Positions 44,738 to 56,076 of a DNA stretch of 64,000 nucleotides are shown here, in pieces. The stretch covers positions 9,801,134 to 9,865,133 of the forward strand of contig CM033401.1 of the NCBI GenBank assembly GCA_019426215.1, written 5' to 3'. The stretch comes from Buddleja alternifolia. Its lineage: Eukaryota; Streptophyta; Magnoliopsida; Lamiales; Scrophulariaceae. Positions within the stretch are counted from its first letter, which is position 1. Each line of letters starts with the position of its first letter. The position numbers were made by a program, and so were the translations under genes. The notes beneath the pieces are model-generated. The model worked only from the letters and a program-made list of their open reading frames with translations, was not told where the DNA came from and did not search any database.

Positions 44738-45815
44738 TGTTGGATATTGGGTGAATATTGTAAATGTATAAAAAGTGTGTGAACACCTCTTTTGGGTACG
44801 AAATTCGAACACCACAAATATCGAGGATACTAAATATTATTGGATAATATTATTCTACTCTGGGAGTAGATGAAGTTAGCATTTCGAATTTCTCGATTCG
44901 GAATTGAAACGAATGAGAAATTAATTGCTATTGTTGGGTGTTTGAATGTGGATATCCCACTTTGGATATAAACCATAAGGTGGACCGGACCGGACCGAAC
45001 CTCGGACCACGGACTCGAGCTCGGGTCTGGGTCCGGGATCGGGCTTGTACGCTGGCCGTTGGCCGTGACTGGGTTTGGTGGTCGTTGGGCTAAATATATT
45101 CTTTTTGGGCAAAATTTAGAATTAAATTAACTTGGGTCCAGTTAATTATTTTCTTCTTTTGGACCAATAAGAATTAATTTAGGCTCATTTCTTTTCCAAA
45201 GAAATAAGGCAGTCCAGCAGAAGGTTGAATTACAACTGAAACGTTTCATTTGTAAAGCAGTCAGAAATTGAAAGATTCTCTTAAATTTGAAACGTTTGAA
45301 TTTATAAGTGAAAAACATTTCACTTTAAAATTGGTAAGGGAAAAATATTTCACTTTAAAAGTGGTAAGGGAAAAACATTTCACTTTAAAAGTGGTAAGTG
45401 AAATGTTTTTCACTTTAAAAGTATAAGTGAAATGTTTCACTTTTAAAAGTGATTAGTCAAAACGTTTCATTTCTTCAAATTTCTCCTATATAAAGAGTCT
45501 CCCATATGAATGAAAAGATAAGAAGACGAACACACAAAAATCAGAAATCATTTCTGCATTTTAAGCATTCTACATACATCACATCAGTGAGAGTTCTTGA
45601 GCAAAATAAGTTCGTGGAGTGTTGTTCTTGAAGTGGTTCAATTACAATACGGAATCGTTGTATCTTGGGAAGTTAATTGCATGATCTCGTACCACCGTAG
45701 GCGGGGTAATATAGATTTAAGGATAGAGAGTCCAACTCTCGCCTCGATTCGTTTTCATTTGTTCATTGCATATATTTCCAGTATATTTCAGATTAACAAT
45801 GCAGGAAATCCAACA
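44738..45815 (+). mobile_element. Copia 5' LTR, 1078 bp
   Basis: It carries a local array (about 45300-45460) of 30-31-bp units alternating AAGTGAAA and TTTCACTT words, with about two more units than the 3' LTR. A TATA-like CTATATAAAGAG at 45485-45496 marks the probable promoter. No initiator-Met primer site follows at 45816, so a different tRNA or a damaged site must be assumed. Confidence 0.92.
45487..45496 (+). promoter_or_regulatory. Probable TATA box of the copia LTR
   Basis: TATATAAAGA is conserved in both LTRs (second copy at about 51429) and lies about 330 bp before the LTR end, a normal U3/R arrangement. Confidence 0.6.
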
Positions 45816-45869
45816 AGCTTAAAGTTATATTTTTGTTGTTGATTTCTGTATTTTCGAAAATTCTGAAAA

Positions 45870-46757
45870 ATGGCTGAATTCGGTGCTAATGAAAATGTTG
45901 CTGCTACTCTCGACTTTGGCCTTGGACCTGGAGCTAGTCTCGGTCTCGGTCTTGATTCAGGTTTCGCCTCGGGTTCAGGGGTTGGGTCCGGTTCAGGCTC
46001 TGGTCCGAATCCACCGGTTGTAACTAATGTTAATCCGGTAATTCAGACACGAGCTGAAAGGACAACTCCTATTGTACCACCGGTTAATCCGGTTATCCCG
46101 GCGCAAGCTGAAAGGCCATCGAAGTTCAGCGGGGCTGACTTCAAACGTTGGCAACAAAAGATGCTTTTTTACTTAACTACTTTGAACCTGGCGAGGTTCT
46201 TACGGGAAGACGCCCCGTCTGTCCCTGAAGAATCTGACGATGTTCAGCTGAGAACGGCGTATGATGCCTGGATACACTGTGATTTCCTTTGCAGGAATTA
46301 CGTGCTCAGTGGTTTGGACGATTCGCTTTACAGCGTTTATCTGTCCATGAAAACCTCGAAAGACCTCTGGGAGGCATTAGATAAGAAGTACAGAACCGAG
46401 GACGCTGGACTGAAGAAGTTCATGGTCGCGAAGTTCTTAGACTTCAAAATGGTGGACTCTAAGTCCGTGACAAGCCAAGTCCAAGAGCTTCAGATTATCA
46501 TACATGAAGTTCATGCCGAGGGAATGGCTTTAAGTGAGAATTTTCAAGTGGGGTCTGTGATTGAAAAATTACCGCCCTCATGGAATGAATTCAAGAACTA
46601 CCTAAGGCATAAACGAAATGAGATGAGCTTAGAAGAGTTGGTTGTCAGACTCAGAATTGAGGGAGACAACCGGGCTTCTATCAAGAGGGCTCCAGTTCAA
46701 GCAATGGCAAACGTCATTGAAGTTCCGGAAAGTTCTAACCGGAAAAGGCCGATTTGA
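45870..46757 (+). CDS. gag: Copia-type gag protein, 295 aa, lacking a zinc knuckle
   Basis: Uninterrupted frame starting MAEFGANENVAATLDFG, 55 bp after the 5' LTR. A glycine/serine-rich low-complexity N-terminus (residues 15-50) precedes the UBN2-type copia gag region: KFSGADFKRWQQKMLFYL (residues 84-101), then DLWEALDKKY, LKKFMVAKFLDFKMVDSK and IEKLPPSWNEFKNYLRHK. The frame ends at RKRPI, just where copia gags normally run into a CCHC knuckle and then protease. What follows is not pol but an unassigned GC-rich stretch. The protein could still form the capsid part. It is intact while pol is ruined, so mobilisation would depend on other elements. Confidence 0.88.
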   Translation: MAEFGANENVAATLDFGLGPGASLGLGLDSGFASGSGVGSGSGSGPNPPVVTNVNPVIQTRAERTTPIVPPVNPVIPAQAERPSKFSGADFKRWQQKMLFYLTTLNLARFLREDAPSVPEESDDVQLRTAYDAWIHCDFLCRNYVLSGLDDSLYSVYLSMKTSKDLWEALDKKYRTEDAGLKKFMVAKFLDFKMVDSKSVTSQVQELQIIIHEVHAEGMALSENFQVGSVIEKLPPSWNEFKNYLRHKRNEMSLEELVVRLRIEGDNRASIKRAPVQAMANVIEVPESSNRKRPI

Positions 46758-47210
46758 GCCATGGAAGTCGCGTTGCTTGTCGACTGAAATTGGTTGCGAA
46801 GTTGGGTTTTTCTCGGTGTTCCGATGGCGTTGGTCGGACGGGTATCGGAAGTTGGCGGTGGCGTTGCGCGTCGCATCCGTGACCCGAAACTCGCCGGCGA
46901 GACGTTAGGTGTTGACTGCGTCAATAGGGAAGAAGAAGTTGTTGCTTCCCGGAGAAGCCATGAAAATGGCAGGTGCGATTTTCGAATCTCACGAAAAAGA
47001 AATTGCTCGGAGCGAATTTCTTGTGGTCCTCGAATCATCGTTGATAATGGCAGTCGAAATTGAAATGGGTCGCTTGGAGCGATGCCACAATTGACGCCGG
47101 CGCTACGAGCGGCGCCAAAGACATTGCCTGAGATGGCCAAATGAAGCCATGAAAGATGATGTCTTTATCTGGCAATTTTGGCCGAGTCCTGGATTTGAGG
47201 AAAAATAAAT
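46758..47210 (+). other. Unassigned GC-rich stretch inside the copia element
   Basis: It replaces the expected end of gag and start of pol. It has a higher G+C than the surroundings (GACGCCGGCGCTACGAGC) and open frames on both strands, none with a motif I know. It could be captured host sequence or old LTR/leader sequence of the inner element. The phrase GGTCGCTTGGAGCGATGCC near 47067 has a weak echo (GGCGCTTGGAGCGCTG) near 47853. Confidence 0.4.
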
Positions 47211-48241
47211 TGTTGAGGCAACTTTAGCAAAGACAAAAGTAAAAGGCATCCCATAGTGGCCGTTTCTTTAAGACTTTAATCATATTAATTAACTTTATTT
47301 TTGCTTTTCACTAAAATAAAATATTAGTGGATGATGGTAAGAATAAAAGTCACAAAGCAGCCGGCCATTATGGGAAAAAGTGGGGTTTTTGCTTTTTTGC
47401 CTTTTGCTTTTTGTTTCTTTTGGTGTGCGGCCACTTGGTAATAAATAGAATTGGTCAACATAGTACAATGAGATGTGGGCTTTGTCCCAAAGCACTGAAT
47501 TTATTCGATGGGTTCGGCCCATTGGGCTATTGGTCAAATATGTGGCATAGTATTGGGCCAAGGGATCCTAATTGAAATTAGTTTGGGTTGGACCCAACAC
47601 CTATTTTAAAATTAAATTGGGTTGAACTCCAACATATTTAAGTTTAAAATGAGAGTAGGCAAGGGCCACTGAATTTCAATTGAATTAAAATTGGGTTGGA
47701 CCCAATTGATTAAATTAAATGGGATTTAATTTGGTAATTGATTAAATTGGATTTAATCATCTTATCAAAATTAAATTGGCTTTAATTTTGTTGTAATCAT
47801 TTTGGGTTTGATGAATAAATAAATTGGATTTATTTTAATATGACCAAATTGATGGCGCTTGGAGCGCTGTTGCTCATCGAGGATGGCAACGTTAGATGTC
47901 ACAAATCGCATCGCCAGAAGTTGTTAGTATTATTTATCCCAAAAATATTCTCAAGGAGATAAGGGGATTTAATCAATTTTGGTGTATCGCAGAATTGTGG
48001 GGGAGGGAAACGATCCTCTCAGCGAACTATGTTTTCAAAAGTAGCCATTGTTAGTTATAGTTGTAGTATTATATTGTGCTATTAAATTCGTCTAGTTAAT
48101 TCTGTCGAGAAAATTGGGTTTTAAGTGCGACCGTTGTGACGCCTCCAATCTTTCCTGGGAATTAAATCTAGTGTGATTTCTAGTACAATATTAATTCTCT
48201 ATTTCTATATTTGGTGGAATATGACTCTGAGTTCCACAACA
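47211..48241 (+). mobile_element. Probable nested LTR inside the copia element
   Basis: It begins TGTTGAGGCAAC and ends GAGTTCCACAACA, TG...CA ends with a short inverted match, 1031 bp. Two bases later comes TGGTATTAGAGCTCGGG, an initiator-Met primer site with one change. It differs from the outer LTRs in sequence. Only one copy is seen, so the inner element is incomplete. Confidence 0.5.
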
Positions 48242-48243
48242 AA

Positions 48244-48256
48244 TGGTATTAGAGCT
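48244..48256 (+). other. Primer binding site of the inner LTR element
   Basis: TGGTATTAGAGCT matches the initiator tRNA-Met site TGGTATCAGAGC with C to T at one position, which still allows G-U pairing. It lies next to an LTR-like terminus. Confidence 0.6.
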
Positions 48257-48614
48257 CGGGTATTCTGAGTATGCTCTGTGGTTGCAGTTGAATCTGATCT
48301 TGCACATCAGAAAAGTTTTCCCGGGATATGTGACTTTGAAAATGTGGAGGTTTTGGAATATCGAAAATCCAAAAAAAGTAAGATATGGTCAAGGACCGTT
48401 GAATGCATATTGGATATGCACTTCATAGCGTATCTCGTGCTCAAAGTCAAGAAATTTTGATATTCATAACGACTCATAGAATATAGAATCGTTGTCTTTT
48501 CTCGAGGATACTGGATATCTGACACAAATAACTCTAAGTCCACGAGTGGTTCTGGTTTACCATCGTTGGAGGAGCAGTGTCAATGAAATCATCTAAATGA
48601 ACTTGTATAGATCA

Positions 48615-50110
48615 TGTCAGAATTCATAGCTTTAGATAAAGTTGATGGAAAAGCTGAGTGACTACACAATATTTATAAGAGAACCAAGGTTGGAATCTTG
48701 GATGTATAAGAGTAAAAACCAGGTATTAACCAAGTTCCAAACCGAGTTCCAAACCAAGTGCACATCTTACACTCCGGCTGATGAGCTGATGATGTTTATG
48801 GAAAACTTGATCAAGTCACTTGTGGTTTGGAATAGGTAAAGTGGTGTTGGGCATAAACTTGGACGTCGTCACAGTTGTTGAGTGAGATCGGTCCTACTGT
48901 TTGTGGCACATATTCTCTGAAGAGAGAAACGTCTAGACGACGTGGTGTATGAGGTACACAACTTGGTCAAAAATACGAAGGACTTGACCATTGGAGTAAA
49001 ATCGAGAAAGTCAATGAAACATCCTATGGTGCATCGTTCAAAGAATTTGATGCAAGTGTGGTTTCCGAACGCCAAAATCATACTCTAAAGAAGATAATGA
49101 TGCGTTGGATCAATTCAGAATTGTGGGGGACGTGGTCCTAGATAACTACATTCTGAACGACGGTCCTACATAGTAGTAAAAAGTAAGAATCTGCCTGAAA
49201 GATGGCAAGATTTCCTACAGTTACATACAAATGTGGGGGCTGTGGGTTAAGGTAAAACCACCCAAACCTTAACAAGGTTACAAGGCGTACTTGGTAGCCG
49301 AAGGGAACCTTCAAATGGTAGACCTTGATCGTCTTTTCATGTTTTCGGGAATGGGGATTAAATCCAAATAATATTCATTGTTATTGCTAATTTGCATAAC
49401 CATGAGATATTTGAAATGGATATTAAGACTGCGTTCCTTAAACAAAGGATTAGATGAGGAAGTTCACATGGAACTAACCGAGGGGTATGTTGGGTCGGTA
49501 TACAGACTCGAACATAGCTCCAAAGTAGTGGCATGAAAGGTTTGACAAAATATTATGTTTTCAAACGACTTCATAATCAACGAGCGTGATACATGTGGTT
49601 TTAACAAAACACATAACTCATAGTATGAAATTTCACTAAGGTTCAAAGCCAAAAGCTACCTTTTCTGGTGTGAAAGTTTGATATGTTGATTATGTAAGTA
49701 ATCATGACTACTGAAAGGATGTTGAAAAAGAATTCGACATAAATGATATGGGTACGGTCCAAAGACTTGTCTTACTGAGACTTTACTTGGAATAGTTTCC
49801 ATAACAGTGCTCTTGTAAGAAAGTGATTAAAGATTTGGTGGAGAACCATGGTGCACCCATATTGAAATATGCACATATGCCCAATTTGATATATTGAGAC
49901 AATAAGTCGGCAATAGCACGTGCATACAATTGCGACTGTCCGTCTGCAATAACAAAGGCATATAGTAGCATAAATAATGGTAAGTCTAGACAGGCTTGTC
50001 GTAGGCACAATACCATTAAGCAGTTGATCTAAGATGGCATTATCTCCACTGATCATGGAGGATAAAGTAGATCCTTTGACGAAAGGACTTCCATAGAGAT
50101 CAAATAGACT
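48615..50110 (+). pseudogene. Copia gag-pol remnants (gag start, RT, RNase H)
   Basis: Heavily decayed plus-strand coding sequence. Near 48615 MSEFIALDKVDGKAE resembles a copia gag start. Near 49286-49500 the frame reads YLVAEGNLQMVDLD and, after shifts, LDEEVHMELTEGYV, the copia reverse transcriptase block preceding YVDD. Near 49895-50100 YCDNKSAIARA-like residues, NNGKSRQ, RHNTIKQLI and DPLTKGLP match the end of the copia RNase H. The catalytic YVDD block itself is not readable. Which of the two LTR elements this belongs to is unclear. Confidence 0.7.
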
Positions 50111-50712
50111 GCCTATCAAGAGGAATGGGATTAAAGTCTACAAATTAAGAATTGACACAACGGTAACCCAACCATGTTGACTGGAGATCCCAAGATCATG
50201 GTTCAATGGGACAACTAAGTTGTGAAAATTCAAGAGGGCACTTAAGAGTTTTAATAAACTCTAAACCCATTGCCTAGGATAAAGAAGTGCATCCTACAAG
50301 TGTAGCAAAGGTTAAGTCGGAACTTTTAATGATTCATATACTGTCATGAAAATGAAGTGGAGTATGGTAGGATACTCTTAAATAGGAGATCACCTATGTA
50401 AGTATGAGCTGTAGGCCGCCTCAACATTGAGTAAAATGTAAACACTTATGAAACCAAGAGGGGGCACCACGGCCAAAACGGGCCCAAAAGTGAGAACTAA
50501 AATTTTGCTTAGAAAATTTATCATGTGAATATCATTGTCTGGTTTTATACGAACGGTTGACCAATTCAAGACATCATGTTCATTGGGTAGACTAGTAAAT
50601 CCGATGATATCTCACTAAGAAAGGTTCAAAGCCAAAAGCTACCTCTTCTGATGTGATAAATATTCATTTGAACTCTCAGTATCATGCATTGCATCAATTG
50701 CATTAATTTCAT

Positions 50713-50724
50713 TCGTGTGGGGGA
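50713..50724 (+). other. Polypurine tract before the 3' LTR
   Basis: The purine-rich stretch CGTGTGGGGGAT ends one base before the 3' LTR start (50726). This is where plus-strand priming occurs in LTR elements. Confidence 0.55.
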
Positions 50725-50725
50725 T

Positions 50726-51757
50726 TGTTGGATATTGGGTGAATATTGTGTATGTATAAAAAGTGCGTGAACACCTCTTTTGGGTACGAAATTCGAACAC
50801 CACAAGTATCGAGGATACTAAATATTATTGGATAATATTATTCTATTCCGGGAGTAGATGAGGTTAGCATTTCGAATTTCTCGATTCGGAATTGAAACGA
50901 ATGAGAAATTAATTGTTATTGTTGGGTGTTTGAATGTGGATATCCCACTTTGGATATAAACCATAAGGTGGACCAGACCGAACCTCGGACCACGGACTCG
51001 AGCTCGGGTCTGGGTTTGGGTCTGGTCTGGGTCCGGGATCGGGCTGGTACGCGGGCCGTGGGCCGTGACTGGGCTTGGTGGTCGTTGGGCTAAATATATT
51101 CTTTTTGGGCAAAATTTAGAATTAAATTAACTTGGGCCCAATTAATTATTTTCTTCTTTTGGGCCAATAAGAATTAATTTAGGCTCATTTCTTTTCCAAA
51201 GAAATCAGGCAGCTTAGCAGAAGGTTGAATTACATCTGAAACGTTTCATTTGTAAAGCAGTCAGAAATTGAAAGATTCTTGATGCTAAATTTGAAACGTT
51301 TGAATTTATAAGTGAAAAACATTTCACTTTAAAAGTGGTAAGTGAAATATTTTTCTTTAAAAGTATAAGTGAAATGTTTCACTTTTAAAAGTGGTTAGTG
51401 AAAACGTCTCATTTCTCCAAATTTCTCCTATATAAAGAGTCTCCCATATGAATGAAAAGATAAGAAGACGAACACACAAAAATCAAAAATCATTTATGCA
51501 TTTTAAGCATTCTACATACATCACATCAGTGAGAGTTCTTGAGCAAAATAAGTTCGTGGAGTGTTGTTCTTGAAGTGGTTCAATTACAATACGGAATCGT
51601 TGTATCTTGGGAAGTTAATTGCATGATCTCGTACCACCGTAGGCGGGGCAATATAGCTTTAAGGATAGAGAGTCCAACTCTCGCCTCGATTCGTTTTCAT
51701 TTGTTCATCGCATATATTTCCAATATATTTCAGATTAACAGTGTAGAAAATCCAACA
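50726..51757 (+). mobile_element. Copia 3' LTR, 1032 bp
   Basis: Nearly the same as the 5' LTR, but with fewer copies of the 30-31-bp TTTCACTT/AAGTGAAA units and a longer GGTCTGGGTTTGGGTCTGG stretch near 51008-51035. Single-base differences are scattered along it, so the insertion is not recent. Confidence 0.92.
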
Positions 51758-51889
51758 GAATTTGGATAAAAGGGAAGAATATGCATGGTCGAATTTGACC
51801 AAATTACTCGGTTGGAGTTCAAGTTTCACGAGTCTGAGCAACCGCGCTCGGTCTAGGAAAAAGTTAAAAAAAAGATATTTTATTACTCA

Positions 51890-52040
51890 TGGGATATTTT
51901 GGCATTTCGATTTATGATGTTTTGAAGGGTGATTATTTTGTCTTTTGTTTGATGGGTTGCAGCTTTTTTGTAGAGTTTTCGTGTATGGGATGAAGGAAAG
52001 CTTGAACATCATAATTAGTAGAAATGTTGGGAAATATTTA
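51890..52040 (+). other. Second copy of the exonuclease gene's 3' flank, part 1
   Basis: Matches 44046-44215, including GATATTTTGGCATTTCG and GCTTTTTTGTAGAGTTTT. No copy of the coding sequence precedes it. A PIF/Harbinger-like element interrupts it at 52041 and homology resumes at 53432. Confidence 0.78.
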
Positions 52041-53428
52041 GGCTATGTTTGGTTATGTTTTGGGATAGTATTTTGGTGAGAATTATTGATGAGAAATTTA
52101 TGAGGACACGTGCATGTTTGGTAGGATTATGTTTGGTTTTATTTTGAGAGTTAGTTTTTGAGTGATTTTTTGGTGAGATAGTGTTTGGTTTCGTTTACAG
52201 AGAGAACAAAAATTACTGTAACTGTCAAATCAAGTAAGTTTTTGTCTGTAAATAAATAAAAGTTATAACATAATATTGAGATTGTAATAATTATTATATA
52301 TATATATATGTATGTATTGGTGGTTGATACACATATATATCTTGTCTATGATTTATGTATATACAAAGATATACACAATGTATACATACATATCTATCTA
52401 TATTATATACACTGCAAAATATATTTATATATATTCCCAATATATATTACTTATAAGTATTTGGCACATATAAATATTAATTTATAGATATTATCTAATA
52501 CAGATATATATATATATATATATGTATATTGTATTCTATATATTTCGTACCTTGATATATATTTATAAATATTTCGTAATTAAAAATTTTATACATTCAT
52601 AAATATTCTGTTAAATCAACTGAATCAAAGTGAAAAGATGTAAATAAACTGTAGTTAAATTTTGTTAAGGAACTAATTAAATGAACCATTTTGGGACTTT
52701 AATAAATTAGATGCTTGAATTTGATTGATTTCTTTAGCCTTCCTTGGAGCTGAATAGCAAATTCCTTAAGAATAGGTAAGAAGCAGACACGTTGCTTTCC
52801 AAGCCTTCACTAGGACCTTGAGCAGGTGACACCTCATCTTCCTCACATATGTCACACCTTCAGCTAATTCACCCAAAAAATGGAAAAAAAAAAAAAAAAA
52901 AACTCTTCCTACATCACATTATCTCTTATCCTAAATACCATCAAGAAACCAAGGACTCTGACAAATTATTATAAACTTCATTCTCTTGAATATGTAAGGT
53001 AAGAAGTTGAATTAAAAATTTAATTCCATGAACAGACGCAGCAACGGTGAACTACTGCAAACTTCTAATTCGAAATTGTTCAGAAGGAGGTTTATGGGTT
53101 GAGGCTTGAGAGGTAGAAATCTTATGTTGGGATAACTTGACCACTTTCGGAGCTCCACGGCGGATTTTTGACGTTGACGAGTGTGTGGTACGAGTCTGCT
53201 TGTTCATAGTTTTTGACAGAGAAAGAGAGAAATTAAAGAAAAGAAAGAGAGAGAGAGAGAGAGAGGGCAGACAACTTTGCGAGTGACAGAGGAGAGAGAA
53301 GGTGGAAATTTGAATTTGGTCGAGAAGTATTTTGGGCAAAAAATTTGAGCCTTTTTCTGGCCAAATATCATGGTTGCCAAACAAGATTTGGTCCGAATTT
53401 TGGGCCAAAACAGGTCCAAAACATAGCC
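52041..53428. mobile_element. PIF/Harbinger (Tourist-like) non-autonomous element, 1388 bp
   Basis: Ends are GGCTATGTTTGGTTATGTTT and the inverse of GGCTATGTTTTGGACCTG. The 3-bp duplication is TTA (52038-52040, 53429-53431). GGCTATGTTTGG-type ends and TTA targets are typical of plant Tourist elements. Borders are confirmed because the duplicated 3' flank reads across them. It contains TA-rich tracts, an A-run near 52880 and (GA)n near 53245. No transposase is visible. Confidence 0.82.
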
Positions 53429-53431
53429 TTA

Positions 53432-53660
53432 ATTTTCAATTCCAAAAAAATTCAGTTTGAAGTGTAATCTCTGTTGTTAAGTTCTTTGATATTATGATCT
53501 ATTGTGGTAATATTGGCTGGTTTGTGTTTAACGGCATGGAGAATTCTAATGGTGGGGTTTTTTGTTTATTCTATTTTTATTTTATTTTTTATTTGGTTTG
53601 TGTGTTTGGTCGATTGGGGAAATTTTTTGTTCTTAGTTTTTTGGGGGTGAAATGAAAGTC
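53432..53660 (+). other. Second copy of the exonuclease gene's 3' flank, part 2
   Basis: GATCTATTGTGGTAATATTG and GGTTTGTGTGTTTGGTCGAT match 44230-44250 and 44660-44690. A third match, AAAAGGGAAGAATATGC, occurs at 51766 and 55094. Together these show a tandem segmental duplication later split by insertions. Confidence 0.75.
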
Positions 53661-53958
53661 AAGGATGTGTTTTATTCATCCATCATTTTCTAAAATATAT
53701 GGGAAATTAATTTTCGTGTAAAAATGGATGCATGTTTGGTTGCGTTTCTGATAATGGTTGGGAATTGATGATTTGATGATATAAATAAAATAATAGATAA
53801 TATTATATTGATTAAATATTTTTATAAGTCAAAATGAGAAAATTGATTGAAAAAAACACTAAAAATACTCAAAATGGGTCTTCAAGTATGCACAAGCCTA
53901 TGAAAGTTAATTCTATGTATTTTTCATTATAGCATCACAATTATTGTCGAAAATATGA

Positions 53959-54860
53959 GGCTGTGTTTGGATTTATTTTGGGCTGGGTTTTTCACCAAAA
54001 CCCAGCCCAAAACTTGTTTGGTTTGAACTTTTTTGGCCAAATATGGGGCCCATATTTGGCCAAATATTTTGGCCAAACAATCTCAAAAAAATTTTATCCC
54101 CTCCCTCAACTCTTCTCTCTCTCTTTGGTCTCTCTCTCTCCTCCCTCTTTTTCCTCTCTCTCTCTCTCCCACCTTTTAGTTTGTGTGTGTGTGTTTTCGT
54201 GTGTGTCTCTGTGTGTGTGTTTTCGCGTGTGTGTGTGTGTTTTCGTGTGTGTGTGTCTGTGTGTGTGTGTGTGTTTTCGTGTGTGTGTGCGTGCGTGTGT
54301 GTATTGTTGTGTGCGTGTGTGTGTTTGTGTGCGCGTGTGTGTAATTGTGTGTGTATTGTTGTGTGTGTGTTTTTGTGTGCGTGTGTCTGTGTCAGTGTGT
54401 GTTTTTTTGTGTGTTGGGGGTTGGGGAAGACGACACTATTCCCCAACCCCCTTTTTTTTCTTTTTTTTTATTCATAAAATAATATATGAATAAATAATTA
54501 TTTTAGAAATTATATAATTATATAAAATAATCATTTATTTATATTATAATAATTTCAAATTTATATTATAATATATTTTTCAATCATCAATTAATCACTA
54601 TAACAACTTTTTCAGACAAAAACTGACATGATTTGACTGCTACAGTGTTTTTTGTTACCTCTGAAAACAAAACCAAACACATTTTCACCAAAATAACACT
54701 CAAATGTTACTTTAAAATAGCTAATCCAAACACATTCTCGCGAAAAATGATTAAAATACTAATTCTTCAAAATAAAACCAAACACATTTTCACCAAAATA
54801 CACAACTCCCAATAAAATGTTTCACCAAAATTACCCTCCAAAATAAAACCAAACACAGCC
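53959..54860. mobile_element. Tourist-like element, 902 bp
   Basis: Ends are GGCTGTGTTTGGATTTATTT and, inverted, GGCTGTGTTTGGTTTTATTT. It is flanked by TGA on both sides (53956-53958, 54861-54863), which is off the usual TWA target. Inside is a 240-bp GT-rich microsatellite. Non-coding. Confidence 0.75.
54100..54418. repeat. (CT)n and long imperfect (GT)n microsatellite
   Basis: CTCTCTCT runs at 54112-54170 are followed by about 240 bp of TGTGTG broken by CGTG, TTTTCG and TTGT words. It produces long meaningless frames in both directions. The regular recurrence of TGTTTTCGTGTGTG suggests a higher-order unit of about 40 bp. Confidence 0.92.
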
Positions 54861-56076
54861 TGAATTTTTAGAATGAGATGTGAGACAAAGAAAACTGTGA
54901 GTATGATTTGATAAAGTGAAAGGTAGTTATTGGGGAAAATGTAAGTAGAAAATTAAAATAAGTGTATTTTCAGTTAAAAATTGTGTAAAGTGTGTTTTTT
55001 TATTTTCAAATGAAAATAAGATTTTGAAAACACAAACAAACACAACCTTTGCATTTGGATTAATTTTATGAAATTATCTATTGGAAAAATTATAAAAGGG
55101 AAGAATATGCGTGGAGGTAGGGATGCACATGAGTCGAGTTCGAGTCGATTGAGCAATTCATAGCTCGCCTATAACCCTTTTTTATTTTATGAACAATACT
55201 TATGCTCGATTTTGACAAAAAGCATGCACACAGTACATGTAATTCACAACTATTGACATTTTTTTAATTAACAACTAGAGGTCGACACACACTTGATGCG
55301 TGTGCATACATTGAAAAATTAAAAACACAATAATATTTAATATATTTTCTATTTATCTAACATATAACATAGTATCGATAAATTACCAATACAGTACAAG
55401 TACTTAATAGCATAAAAAATATAATATCCTATTTCTACAATTAAATAGACAAAAATACGTGGTAGAAGAATTCATGAGTCCACATCGCACATTAGTAAAA
55501 TGAGAGATAACTCATTGGTCATTATCCGTTCAATATCAAATAAATTTTGGTAGGTCATTCTCCTTCTTCCTTATGTTTTTGCCTTTTCTTTTTCTGGTGA
55601 TGATACCAAATTACCAATTTTGGCCTATGTAAAGGATACTGCAAAAAACAAATGCAATAATAACACTTAGGAAAAATCATCCAATAATTAATAAAAAAAC
55701 AAAAAACAAAAGAAGAAGCAAGGATGAAAATCAAAAGCATGGAAAAGAGAAATACACAACAAGAAAATAGGACTTCATAGACGGAAAATCAGAGACGGGC
55801 ACAAATCCGTCGCAAATCAAAGACGGAATTGATATTCGTCTCTGATCTGAGATAGATCATCGACGGACATAGGAAACCGTCTCAATTTCAATAATGAATT
55901 CCTGACAATAAATTTAGGGTAAAAAAACGACGGATTTAGAGATGGAAAAACAAGTTCCTCATCGGCATTCAGAGACGGAATCAGAGACGGATTTGAAAAT
56001 AAAATCTTTATTCTTATTCTGAGACCGAATTAGAGACAAATTTGTCCGTCTCAGATGGAGACGGTGTTTGGGATGG

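Larger units (their letters stand above)
44738..51757 (+). mobile_element. Ty1/copia-type retrotransposon with two LTRs, about 7.0 kb
   Basis: LTRs at 44738-45815 and 50726-51757 start TGTTGGATATTGGGTGAATA and end in AATCCAACA. The element is flanked by a perfect 5-bp duplication GAATT (44733-44737, 51758-51762). A plus-strand copia-type gag lies inside the 5' LTR, and scattered pol remnants lie further on. A second LTR-like sequence with its own primer site (47211-48260) suggests nesting. Confidence 0.93.

Noticed and set aside
53963..54493. Frames of 144-176 codons rich in valine and cysteine, or histidine and threonine on the other strand
   Set aside because: They are translations of a (GT)n microsatellite inside a Tourist-like element.
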